Below are positions 24,201 through 35,654 of a stretch of DNA of 64,000 nt, one piece after another; the stretch's first letter is position 1; each line of letters begins with the position of its first letter. The translations under genes were made by a program, and so were the position numbers. The stretch spans positions 104,241,241 through 104,305,240 of the forward strand of contig JASDDO010000016.1 of the NCBI GenBank assembly GCA_030015575.1, written 5' to 3'. The stretch comes from Agapanthus africanus. Lineage: Eukaryota > Streptophyta > Magnoliopsida > Asparagales > Amaryllidaceae. A model generated the notes under the pieces. That model worked only from the letters and a program-made list of their open reading frames with translations. It was not told the DNA's origin and did no database searches.

Positions 24201-25874
24201 CAAAACGCCCATATCGCATTAAAATCCGACTCATGACCAAAACGACACACGAATCCCACATAGGTCAAAACCTATGGTTGCTCTCACAAACCAACCCAAA
24301 AACCCTCGACGTCGGCGTGCAAACGCCCGACCATCGAAAAAAACCCAAGTACACTCATTTGCACATTCACGAATACTAATTTAAATATAGAATAGGTTAA
24401 AATTCACAAAAACCCCAAATTCACTTTAGAAGCCATTTTTCCGAAAATCTAGCATGCAAAAATTACCCGTTTTCGACGTTTAACTGAATGTAGCGGCCAA
24501 TATACTTATTAAATATCTTAAATAAGTCATATAAACAATTCCCATAATTTAATCTCATTAATTTGCAAAAATTCCAAAATTCTAGTTTACAATATACCCA
24601 AATCTAACAATTTTATAGCAAAAATGCACAAACAACAATTTAGCTTGGATTTTCATGAACTAAAGTATTAAACTATATTTTATAATGTTAATGAAGTCAT
24701 GAAAAACCTAATCATATTTTTAAACCCAATATTTAAACAATTTTTTAAAACCTAGTTAGCAATTTAGCAAAATTATCACCATTTTAATTTAACAAATTAG
24801 CAAGTAGCAACCAACCTAGATTTTGCATACAATTACATGTTAATCTCCTCATTACAACCATAAACTAATGATAAAAACCCTAATTAAATTCAAACCCTAG
24901 TCTTGAATTTCCTAAAGTTGCAATAAAACCCAATTGAAAACATATTTAAACCTAATTAAACACCTAATTAAGCTAACATGAAACAATTACAACAAATTAA
25001 GCAAAAGGTTAGAATTTATACCCAAATAATTTGAAGCTCCCACAAGCACACTTAGCCTCCCAAATTGAAATCTAAATCCCTAGATCCATGCTAAAGTTGC
25101 CAAGGAGAAATGGGTAGGAGGTGGATTTTGATTTTGGTTTGATTTTGTGTGTTTTTCTTTGGATTTTCTTTGATGGAAACAAAGAGAGGAGAAGAGGGGA
25201 AAGGGGCTGTTGGGGGTTGCTGGTTTCGGCCAGAAATGTGGGGGGTTGGGTGAGGGAGGAGAGAGAGTGAGGTGGAGAAAGTTAGATCAAGTCAAAGTCC
25301 ACTCAAATTCTATCATTTTCTACTCTTTTCTTTTCTTTTCTTTTGACAAAAGAAGTGATTGGAGAGAGGGAGAGGGGGAGGGCTGTCATGGTGGGGCCGG
25401 CCACATGGGGAGGGAAAGAGAGGGTGAGGTGTGGGTGTGTGGGTTAGGGAAAAAGATAAATGTATTACCCCAATTCCCATTAACACTAATTTCACCGAAA
25501 AAATCTTTTTTCTTCGATATTTTCTAAACCGTTTTGGCAAACGATTTCATTTCAAAAACCACATGATAAAATTTTATTTAATGTTTTATGATGCACAAAA
25601 TTTGTTTCAACTCATTCCAATTTGTAATTTTCCCTAATTAAATGTATTAGGGACGGCTTAAAATAATATTAAAATAATTAATTTCGGAAAAATTTTCAGA
25701 AAAATTGAAATTTCTTCAGTGGCTCAATAAACACCAAATACTAGCAATTACATAGCTAGAATATGTATATTTAATTTTATAATAAAGATATTTACATTTT
25801 GACTTTTTACAGAAAACCCTCTTATGTTACCGTTTTTTTCGAATTTTCACCGAAACGATTTTCAAAACGTTACA
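21254..25874 (-). repeat. LARD 3' LTR
   Basis: Plus-strand ends are TGTCACGCCCCG and AAACGTTACA. The short open frames in it recur in the other LTR and show no coding signal. A purine-rich tract (25190-25440) and an AT-rich half (24360-25000) are the only compositional features. Confidence 0.92.
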
Positions 25875-25888
25875 ATCTTCCCCCCTTA
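25875..25888 (-). other. LARD polypurine tract
   Basis: On the minus strand AAGGGGGGAAGAT lies directly before the 3' LTR start TGTAACG, a textbook polypurine tract and independent proof of orientation. Confidence 0.9.
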
Positions 25889-28445
25889 AAGAAATTCGGT
25901 CCCCGAATTTAAGTTAAAACTCCCCCAAATACTAAAACATCTAAGCAAAACCATCAAGTCGTCGGGGCTCCGAAATCGTAAATACATAAAACAAATCGTA
26001 GCGCAACGCATGCGCATGAAAAATGAGCATATAACTCAAAATCAAAACTCCGTCAAACATCCCGCCATCATTGGAGTCATGGTAAAGACACAATGTCAAA
26101 TCCAATACAAAACCAATATGCTATAAATCGGAACTACACACGTAAATATCAAATCTATATATGTAAATATCTGAAGGAAATGAATGCCAAATATATTCAG
26201 GTACTGTCCTCTGACTAGTCCTGCCCAGTACGAAAACACATAGTAAATATCATAAAAACGTACTGCTCTATAGAAAAAAATCAATCCCAAAATACGCGTA
26301 TGAGTACTACGTGCGTCTGGTGCGCACGGAAATCAAAATCCATATATGTTCCATACAAGTGCACAGAAACAAGATCTAAGTGCATCGGGTGTGCACAAAG
26401 CATCTGTCGTAGGCAACGTGTGTGCCTGACAGCAAAATCAGGTGCATCTGACATGCACGAAAAATCTCGAATTAGTGCATCTGGTGTGCACCAAAATCAC
26501 ATCTCAAAACATGCGCTCAACATGTGCGAAAATCCAAGGCAGGTGCATCCATTATGCACGAAATCATGAAATCCAATATCAAGCGCCGAACATGCGCAAA
26601 ATCAAATCAGGTGCACAAGGTGCACAAACAAATATCGAGTATCACAATCAAAATCGAAGTCCAGTGCATCTAAGTGCACAAAAGGTGTATCACTGCACTG
26701 CAAGCATATATAAACTATACAGAGTGCAGGAACCAAATCGTGTGCGTGCATACGCACAAAATCAACTCAAATGTCTAAAACCGTAAAATCACAAACATGT
26801 GAAACCAAAGCACGAAAACGATATCAAGTGCAACACTGTGCAAAGATCGTAAATCCTCAATCATCAAAATCAAATCATGCGAATAAATCACCCAAAACAT
26901 CGAAATCAATAATGGCGGAATAGTACCGCTCAAGCGCATCCTTTAAGAATCTCGGGCCAACTGTCGCGGTCACTAGTGGGACGTCTCGTCGATGATCATG
27001 GACTCTGGCCTGCTGGTGTGCGTAACAATGACCACTCCTGGGTCAAGGTCTTCACTGGGAATTACCAATCTCTCGATCCATCGGCTCATCGGCCTTGTCA
27101 GGTGTGCTAACGGGGATGATCCCGTTCTGGCACGTCTCTTGTCATCTCCTGATCAATCATCGCGACCACTCGTACGACAGCATATCACTGGCGTCGGCCT
27201 CTGGCTCTCTGAATGTACGTGACACATTTGACCCTGGGTGCAAGTATCATTGCAGCAGTATCCTGGAAGGAATCCTGCTCACGGTCACTTCCATGTCTCG
27301 TCTCTGCCAACTGTCCGGAAGTCATCGTCCTTTCCTATACCTGCATCTTGCTCCGGAACGGCTGCATACCCATCGCGACTCCTTCTGGAAGGTATATCCA
27401 GTACTTTGCCTCGGCATGCGTATCGCATCTCTGATGTCGGCGGAGTGGAACGTCGTCTTATCCAGATCTTGTACGGACCTCTTTACTCCACTTTCTCTAA
27501 TGTCGACTGCTTCGGACTTGTCTCATCGTGGCTACATGGACTGAGCTCCAACGGCTATCCTCGTATCGGGAGTCTCCCAAGAAATGCATCTCACCACCTA
27601 GCATCCGAATTAAGTCGAGCTATCCGATCGAGTCGTCAAAACCTCATAATCCCCCAAGAGCTCAACATCTTGGGCACAGTTTAATAGTATCGAATACATA
27701 CCACAGTATCGGTGGTCCAGCCGTAGAAGGGCAAACCCAAGCCTCACTAATGGCGCCGTGGAACTGCCGCAAACCCTAAGGTTCAAAGGCTTTCACACAG
27801 TCATTATGTCGAGTTAGGGTTTCATTCTTCTAGAGGGACCATAGAATTGCCTGCATGTCCTTCCGACTACTTTAAACTTGGAATAATAGGTTTCTAACAT
27901 TCGATCGCCTCTGTCGACTCCCAACGTCTCCGCGTGAAGTCGTCTCTAGCTGGAATCAATCTATCTGATGACCTCTCATCGGGTAGGCGAACGAACCACA
28001 TGTCTCAGTCATTCATCCGTGGGTGACTAGCGACCTTCTATCATTGGCTCAATCCTCTGGTGCTGATCTGTCCGTCCGAGTAATCTCATACAGCGATCCA
28101 TCAACGCTCGTGGTGCGAAAACACAATCAAAAGACACCTCTCTGCAATCGGGTGTTGCCGGCATCACGCCCTGGTCAGTCCTCGTTCGTGACGAGCTCGT
28201 GCTGACCGCAACTCTAGCCGTAGCTCTCCCTGCCCGTAATCGTGGCAGCAAAACCAAACTGATACCGATGAGGCTAGATCAGGAAGGAATATAATACTGA
28301 ACAAGGAAATGTACATCCTAAGGCTTCTTAAGTGGAGTGGCGTGTCATAAATATGCCGCGGAACATACCAACGGTACGTCACTTTACTTTAGTCACCTAT
28401 TCCATCAACCAAGGGTCATCCTACGCTCCGAAGGTAAAACCTAAT
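25889..28445 (-). other. LARD interior, non-coding
   Basis: I recognise no protein domain in any frame. The left part holds an array of GTGC/GCAC hairpins (next entry). The rest (26900-28400) is of mixed composition with only short open frames. Internal domains of LARDs are known to be conserved in structure rather than coding. Confidence 0.75.
26310..26757. repeat. Array of nine GTGC/GCAC stem-loops
   Basis: Hairpins start at 26310, 26380, 26442, 26475, 26543, 26583, 26611, 26664 and 26742. Examples: GTGCAT-CTGAC-ATGCAC, GTGCAT-CCATT-ATGCAC, GTGCAC-AAG-GTGCAC, GTGCGT-GCAT-ACGCAC. The outer pairs are constant and the inner pairs vary together on both arms. The spacing is irregular (15-80 bases), so it is not a simple tandem repeat. 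Confidence 0.85.
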
Positions 28446-28457
28446 GCTCTGATACCA
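28446..28457 (-). other. LARD primer-binding site
   Basis: On the minus strand TGGTATCAGAGC, four bases inside the LTR, complementary to initiator methionine tRNA. Confidence 0.88.
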
Positions 28458-28461
28458 ACTT

Positions 28462-31400
28462 TATCACGACCCGAAAGTACGGAACATGACCGGCACTTAG
28501 ACTACGAAACGTCTCGAGGCGTACGTAATCTAAGTAAGCCGAAAAACCCAGAAATCCAAACCATGAAAAGTAGTAGAGTGAAGGAAAACCAATTTAAATC
28601 AAGTAGTTTTAGCAGCATAAGCCGAGTTATGTGGTTTTAAAAACATCAAGTATTTCCTGAAAATTTCGGCAGAGTCTCCTTTGAAAATACTGGCTCCCAA
28701 ACGGGATACAACATGAATAGTATACGAAATCAATAAAAATGCATCCCCAAGCGGGAGCTAGCTCTTCGTCAATCGACGGTCACAACCACACAAGCAATAT
28801 AATATACGACGCCAATGGCGAGGATCAAAATTCAAAAGGAAACTCAAAACCACAAGAAAACCACAGAAATATAACGCGCGACTCTAAGGTTGAAGGAATA
28901 ACATCACCGGTCTCTATCTCAAAAATAAATACATGTTTGGTTGATGGAACTTCTAGATACAACAGAATAATGATATACAAGATATATAATGGGGGTACGA
29001 TACAAGTAAACCCACATACTAGCAATTCACCCGAACGAAACTATGCCCGCAAAGCCGTAAAGAACCCTGTACGGCAAACCTGCAAGAAACTGGGGCACAA
29101 CGGGGGTGAGTTGCCAACTCGTGAATAGAAAAATATCTACGCACAGAAATCGCATAAATAACGCAACCTAGGTCAATGATCATAATATATCCTCAAATAA
29201 ATGTATAACATGCAGCCTATAACAATGGCTAGGGTAATATCTAACCCGAGTGTAATCTCATGTGCCCGTGTCAGTGCCTCGGGTAGCAATATATCATATG
29301 AATGAGGTATGAATGCACGGAACAGAATGCATGTACTGACGAAAACTGCTTTCATAAATCAGTGAGATTTCTGTATTTTTAAAGTGAGGTACCATAAATG
29401 AATCAGCATAAAACAGTGCCCAGCATCGACACAAAACAAGTGTCCAAATATCTCGATATCTCTGTATCACAATCTCTGTACCTCAATATCTCAAAATCAA
29501 TATCTAGGGTGCCGTCAATCCAGACCGGCCCCTACCATCCATCTCAAGACCACGACGGTATCCTCCGGATATCCGACGCGTCGGGTAATATCACCGGTCG
29601 GTAGTGCTCCCCTGCCGGGCTCAACGTCAACAACACATTCCTCTTGCCCCGGGGTACCGCACCGGGCCCACCATGTACCCGAAACGGTTCCTCCACTCCT
29701 CAAATCGGGTCTCGAAATCAATCAGCAAACTCATGGTGGACGACTCATACATCATGGGAAAACCGCACTTTTTATTTTAAAAGAGAGAAAAGGTTTATTT
29801 ATGTTTTTGCGGTTTTCCTCCAAATCCAGAAAATCTCATGGAAATCCGAATCCAAAACCTCAATAACATGTAAAATAGTGAATATATGCATGAGAATCCA
29901 TGAATGCGGCATAACAATGAATAACAGTATGCATGAAGTAGCAGGTAATAACTACAATGTCTAAACTATTAGCTAACAGGCTATGTCAAGCAATAATATT
30001 TTCTAAGGTGTACGTGACATGGCAATTACCGATGAAGATGAGTGTGAGCCGGCAAGTAAGTGTACGTGGTACATACGCATCATCGGTAATGGTGCTGGTG
30101 TCCTAACCACATGATATCAATAGTTCAATAAGAAATTATAACATAAGTATGCGATGCGAAGCGAACCACAATAATAAGCGGGAGCTGAATACTAGACGCA
30201 ACTGTAACTAACCTGCATTAATCTAATATAAGTCCTACAAATGGTGCCTTTTGAAATAACACGAATCATGGGGTTTTGAAAATAGGGGCTACGGTGTTTT
30301 TATGAAAAGATACGTCTTTTGAAATATCCGTAGGATCCCTTGGGCTGTCTTTTAAAATACCCACGATTCATTAGTTTTTGAAATAGGTAAGAATCGAATC
30401 AAATCTAACAACTAAACTAAACTAAAGGGCTAAGCTAACAAGCTGGACTACAGGTAAGGAAACCGCCTAACATCTGAGTCGATCCATATACATACCTGTA
30501 TATATATTAGTCGGTGATCCCGCCGCAATAATATCATATCCGATACCATATCTACAATCAGACATCCCAAGTCAAGAGTGCGGATCAATCATCAAGATAT
30601 AGCTCGTACGTAAATCCGTCGTACGGCATCCCCAAATCTGGGTACGGGTCAATATCATATTCCTCACACCATTCCTCTGGTATCCTCTTTATTCAAGATC
30701 ATAGTCTAGGGTACTGACCTATGTCTAGTACAATACTAATATCCTCAATATACTCATGATCTGACTACAGATCGACAATCTCGTACAACCCGATACCGTC
30801 AGCACATATCATCATCAAGGGGTATACATCACCCTATACGGCCTAATATCAATATCCTAGCATATCATGCCTCATATCACGATCACATGTCGACCATTTT
30901 ATTTATAACACTATTCACCCGTATCGCCGCCCCAAGATCCGCTATAACACCAGGACATACCTCAAGTACGAATCCTGCCATATCACCGATATCACAACCA
31001 CAAAACAAATCTCATCGACTCAGCTCAATCCCAAGTATCATTCTCAAATCCGTATGTGAACACATAGTCCCATACCCATGTGAACATATAACTATAAAGA
31101 ATCCCATGAGCACATATAAATAGGAATGTATGCAAGTATGTATGTGTAGTGCAACACTAACCTAGGGTTCGCAACACTAAAAGAATCCATCCTAAATATC
31201 GTTATTAATCCCAAATAACATATAATAATTGTTGGTGTGTATACGCATCCGTATACACCACCATGGACTGCGGGGGTGCTATACGCCATCCACCCGACTT
31301 CTCCCCGTAGATATAAATCTACTCACCTGGTCCTCGCTCGCCGATACCGATGTCGCTATGCGCTTGCTTGTCGTCTCGAAGTCCATATGGGGTACCTACA

Positions 31401-33088
31401 TATCAAAACACCCATATCGCATTAAAATCCGACTCATGACCAAAACGACGCACGAATCCCACATAGGTCAAAACCTATGGTTGCTCTCACAAACCAACCC
31501 AAAAACCCTCGACATCGGCGTGCAAACGCCCGACCATCGAGAAAAACCCAAGTACACTCATTTGCACATTCACGAATACTAATTTAAATATAGAATAGGT
31601 TAAAATTCACAAAAACCCCAAATTCACTTTAGAAGCCATTTTTCCGAAAATCTAGCATGCAAAAATTACCCGTTTTAGTACAAAACTCGACGTTTAACTG
31701 AATGTAGCGGCCAATATACTTATTAAATATCTTAAATAAGTCATATAAACAATTCCCATAATTTAATCTCATTAATTTGCATAAATTCCAAAATTCTAGT
31801 TTACAATATACCCAAATTTAACAATTTTATAGCAAAAATGCACAAACAACAATTTAGCTTGGATTTTCATGAACTAAAGTATTAAACTATATTTTATAAT
31901 GTTAATGAAGTCATGAAAAACCTAATCACATTTTTAAACCCAATATTTAAACAATTTTTTAAAACCTAGTTAGCAATTTAGCAAAATTATCACCATTTTA
32001 ATTTAACAAATTAGCAAGTAGCAACCAACCTAGATTTTGCATACAATTACATGTTAATCTCCTCATTACAACCATAAAATAATGATAAAAACCCTAATTA
32101 AATTCAAACCCTAGTCTTGAATTTCCTAAAGTTGCAATAAAACCCAATTGAAAACATATTTAAACCTAATTAAACACCTAATTAAGTTAACATGAAACAA
32201 TTACAACAAATTAAGCAAAATGTTAGAATTTATACCCAAATAATTTGAAGCTCCCACAAGCACACTTAGCCTCCCAAATTGAAATCTAAATCCCTAGATC
32301 CATGCTAAAGTTGCCAAGGAGAAATGGGTAGGAGGTGGATTTTGATTTTGGTTTGATTTTGTGTGTTTTTCTTTGGATTTTCTTTGATGGAAACAAAGAG
32401 AGGAGAAGAGGGGAAAGGGGCTGTTGGGGGTTGCTGGTTTCGGCCAGAAATGTGGGGGGTTGGGTGAGGAAGGAGAGAGAGTGAGGTGGAGAAAGTTAGA
32501 TCAAGTCAAAGTCCACTCAAATTCTATCATTTTCTACTCTTTTCTTTTCTTTTCTTTTGACAAAAGAAGTGATTGGAGAGAGGGAGAGGGGGAGGGCTGT
32601 CATGGTGGGGCCGGCCACATGGGGAGGGGAAGAGAGGGTGAGGTGTGGGTGTGTGGGTTAGGGAAAAAGATAAATGTATTACCCCAATTCCCATTAACAC
32701 TAATTTCACCGAAAAAATCTTTTTTCTTCGATATTTTCTAAACCGTTTTGGCAAACGATTTCATTTTAAAAACCACATGATAAAATTTTATTTAATGTTT
32801 TATGATGCACAAAATTTGTTTCAACTCATTCCAATTTGTAATTTTCCCTAATTAAATGTATTAGGGACGGCTTAAAATAATATTAAAATAATTAATTTCG
32901 GAAAAATTTTCAGAAAAATTGAAATTTCACCAGTGGCTCAATAAACACCAAATACTAGCAATTACATAGCTAGAATATGTATATTTAATTTTATAATAAA
33001 GATATTTGCATTTTGACTTTTTACAGAAAACCCTCTTATTTTACCGTTTTTTTCGAATTTTCACCGAACCGATTTTCAAAACGTTACA
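28462..33088 (-). repeat. LARD 5' LTR
   Basis: Nearly identical to the other LARD LTR, 6 bp longer. It is the 5' LTR because the PBS adjoins its left edge on the minus strand. Confidence 0.92.
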
Positions 33089-33115
33089 AAACGAAACCCT
33101 AATAAGCATATTCCA

Positions 33116-33161
33116 CCGCGGAACCGCGGCTTAAGCTGGCTTAGGCCGCGGCTCCGCGGCC
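33116..33161. repeat. GC-rich inverted repeat in Copia leader
   Basis: CCGCGGAACCGCGGCTTAAG and, across a few bases, CTTAGGCCGCGGCTCCGCGG, nearly exact reverse complements. It lies about 190 bases downstream of the PBS once the LARD is set aside, the same place as in the other Copia. Confidence 0.8.
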
Positions 33162-34998
33162 GTACAGAGCCATTAAGGCTTCGTTTTTGTACTGTGTTCT
33201 TATTATCTGCTTATAGGGGTTTTTGGATATTTTTAATATGGTTTAAGTGATACATGTTCTGGAGATTGTTTTGGATTCGGTAATTCGATCGGAATTTTGT
33301 TTTCGTGTCTCTTTCAGGGTAATTTAGAAAGTATTGAATTGTTCGAACGAGTATCATTTACTCACTTTTTCACGGGGTTTAAATCTTTCGGAAATACGTG
33401 CAAGTTTGTTTGTGGTGGACCCTCTAAAAGACAACAAACCTTAACTCGATTATGTGACCGTCTTGAACTGCCTTTTGAACCTTAGGGTTTGGGGCGGTAT
33501 GGCGTGCCACATGTGAGGCGTTGGCTTGACCCTTCTACGGCTGGACCGCTACTACTGTGTCACACTCCGGGTTTTTGAACTCCGCTCAAGTGTTGAGTTT
33601 TAGGGAATTTTGAGTATTTGATCATTCGTTCGAAAACTTTAATACTGTCTATTTATCTGGAATGTGATGCAATGTGTGGAATTCATATAGCTAGACATGA
33701 AATACGAAGTATGTGATATTTCGCATTTACGATGTCTAAAGAGAATGTGGATTCCAGATATTGCAGTTTTACACTTTCTTTTCTGTGACCGTAAGTGTAG
33801 TATGTATTTACCGATTGTCGTTGCTATACATCGATGACGATCAGTGTATACATACTTACTTACGTTGATGATATGAGATATTATGTGTTGCTGAGATATG
33901 ATGTGCAGAATTGTCGCGATTGAATAGCCGGTTTTTTTTATGTGAGATGAGAGTTTTATTTTTTTCATTCATGTAAATTCAAATGTAATGTAATATTCTT
34001 TTATTTGGGGCACTTCCGGGTTGAGGTCGATGCCACCAGTGTTGTATATTATTTACTTTTCCGCATTAGGATGGACCCAAGGAGGGGAGCACAGATGACC
34101 GGGTTCTGGGGTTCAGTGGGAGGCCATCTCGAGGAGTCGAGACCGGGTCTCCTAAACTCCAGAATTGGTAGGGTCGCTTGCCGCTCTCGTAGGGGTCCAG
34201 GGTGTGGGCTTGGCTATTCATCGCGACAGTGGAATCCGTATTTTCTATTGTTGGCTAAATACTAAATACGGACGTCCTAGTATATCCCACATTATATCTA
34301 TGTTTCTGCTGCGATATCTGTGATGTGGTCATTACATATGTTCTGTGATAAATACTGTATATAGTATATATGATATATTATATAGGCGTTACTTATGTTT
34401 TACACCCGCGCTAGCCCTGCCCTACTCTGCCGTTAGTTACCTAACCTAACGGTGCACGAGGGGACATCGAGGCGAATGCGGATGGCATAAGTGTACGTCG
34501 TATTTATCTGTGATGTTTAGGTGACTTAAATGATGGGACTTCATTAATGTGATTAATGAAAGAAAAGAAACCTAAAAGATGTTGTAGAATCAAATTTTAA
34601 TAAAAAGAGTAGCTACAGTTTCGCTTTGCATAGCGGTATATATGATATACCCTGCACTGCACCTTATTCGATGAGGAAAGAGCCGAGATCCCTTCACCGG
34701 GAGTGACCTCTTTAGCAAAACTGGCAGATGCTACAACACTCGGTTTGACTTTTGACTGTTTTTGGAGTTTTGCTTTGCATAGTGATGTATATGATATATC
34801 CTGCACCTTATTCCATAAGGAAAGAGCCGAGATCCCTTCACCGGGAGTGACCTCTTTAGCAAAACTAATAAAAGCCTCAAAATCACTCCATTTCAAAATT
34901 CACATGATTCTACGACGATATCAAGTTCATTACGCAATAGGTTTTCAGAAAAACCTATCGTAGCCCTCCGTCATTTCAGATAAGAACTGTTTAGTATT

Positions 34999-35212
34999 CG
35001 TGCTGCGTTTGTTGGCCTTTGTCAAGGCGTAGTGTACGGTAGCTAAATGGTGCTTATCTGCTTATGCATATGATGCAGATTGTTTTGGGGTAGTCGTACG
35101 ACCTTGTTGGCCTTTGTCAAGGGTCGTGCGGGAGGTTTTGATTCAATCAAGAAATGACGGGTTGAACTTGACTAACATCCTATGATTTGTTGGCCTTTGT
35201 CAAGGTCATAGG
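34999..35212 (+). repeat. Three hairpins with the TTGGCCTTTGTCAAGG loop
   Basis: At 34999, 35094 and 35179 a constant segment (ttgttggcctttgtcaagg) is enclosed by different arms: GCTGCG/CGTAGT (with wobble pairs), GTACGACC/GGTCGTGC and CCTATGA/TCATAGG. The small Copia has three counterparts with a changed constant segment. Confidence 0.8.
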
Positions 35213-35654
35213 GGTTAGGGGCAAAATATTATCGGGAATTTCAAGTGTTGAAATTTGCAATGAGATTGCATACCTTCTATGAGATAGTTGGATCCCGATA
35301 CCCACTGCGAGTAATTGTTACTTCTGGGAGAGTTTTACACAGGACAATTAGCCGATCAAGTAGGTGTCTAGAAAGGTGTCAACGGGGTTACGCCTCTGGG
35401 AAAACGAGGTTTACTTTAATTAGGTCCGTGCGAAAGCATGGGGAACCTCCCTCAAAGTACCGACACTGGCCTGGTTGAAAGATCGGCGAAGTTGTAGGGT
35501 GTAATTAATCCCGGCTAGTCTTTCCTTTTAAGGTTTGAAGGAAGATTTGATAAAAACAGTGGGAGCCATCCTGATTAGATAAGATATTAACCAATCTGAT
35601 CTTGCAAGAGCATACGCTAAAGTGTTTTCTTCTCTCTCTCTCCAGGTAGCGACC

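Larger units (their letters stand above)
21254..33088 (-). mobile_element. LARD-type non-autonomous LTR retrotransposon
   Basis: Two very long direct LTRs (4.62 kb) flank only 2.59 kb of interior with no gag or pol. TSD aaacg lies at 21249-21253 and 33089-33093. Orientation is minus: the PBS and polypurine tract both read on that strand and the LTR runs TGTAACG...CGTGACA. Large LTRs with a short non-coding interior define LARDs (barley Sukkula is the model). The LTRs differ by about 1.3 per cent in the part I compared, so it is younger than its Copia host. It probably relies on proteins of an unseen Ty3 partner. Confidence 0.92.
33094..35650 (+). other. Copia leader (long, non-coding)
   Basis: About 2.7 kb of untranslated leader counting the 160 bases before the LARD. 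It has no recognisable gene. It holds the GC-rich inverted repeat (33116-33161), a roughly 100-bp duplicated segment (about 34616-34740 and 34768-34868, ending cctctttagcaaaact), and three conserved-loop hairpins (34999-35212). It ends in a pyrimidine tract plus cag|gt. The same leader is found in the minus-strand small Copia, so it is a family feature. Confidence 0.75.
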
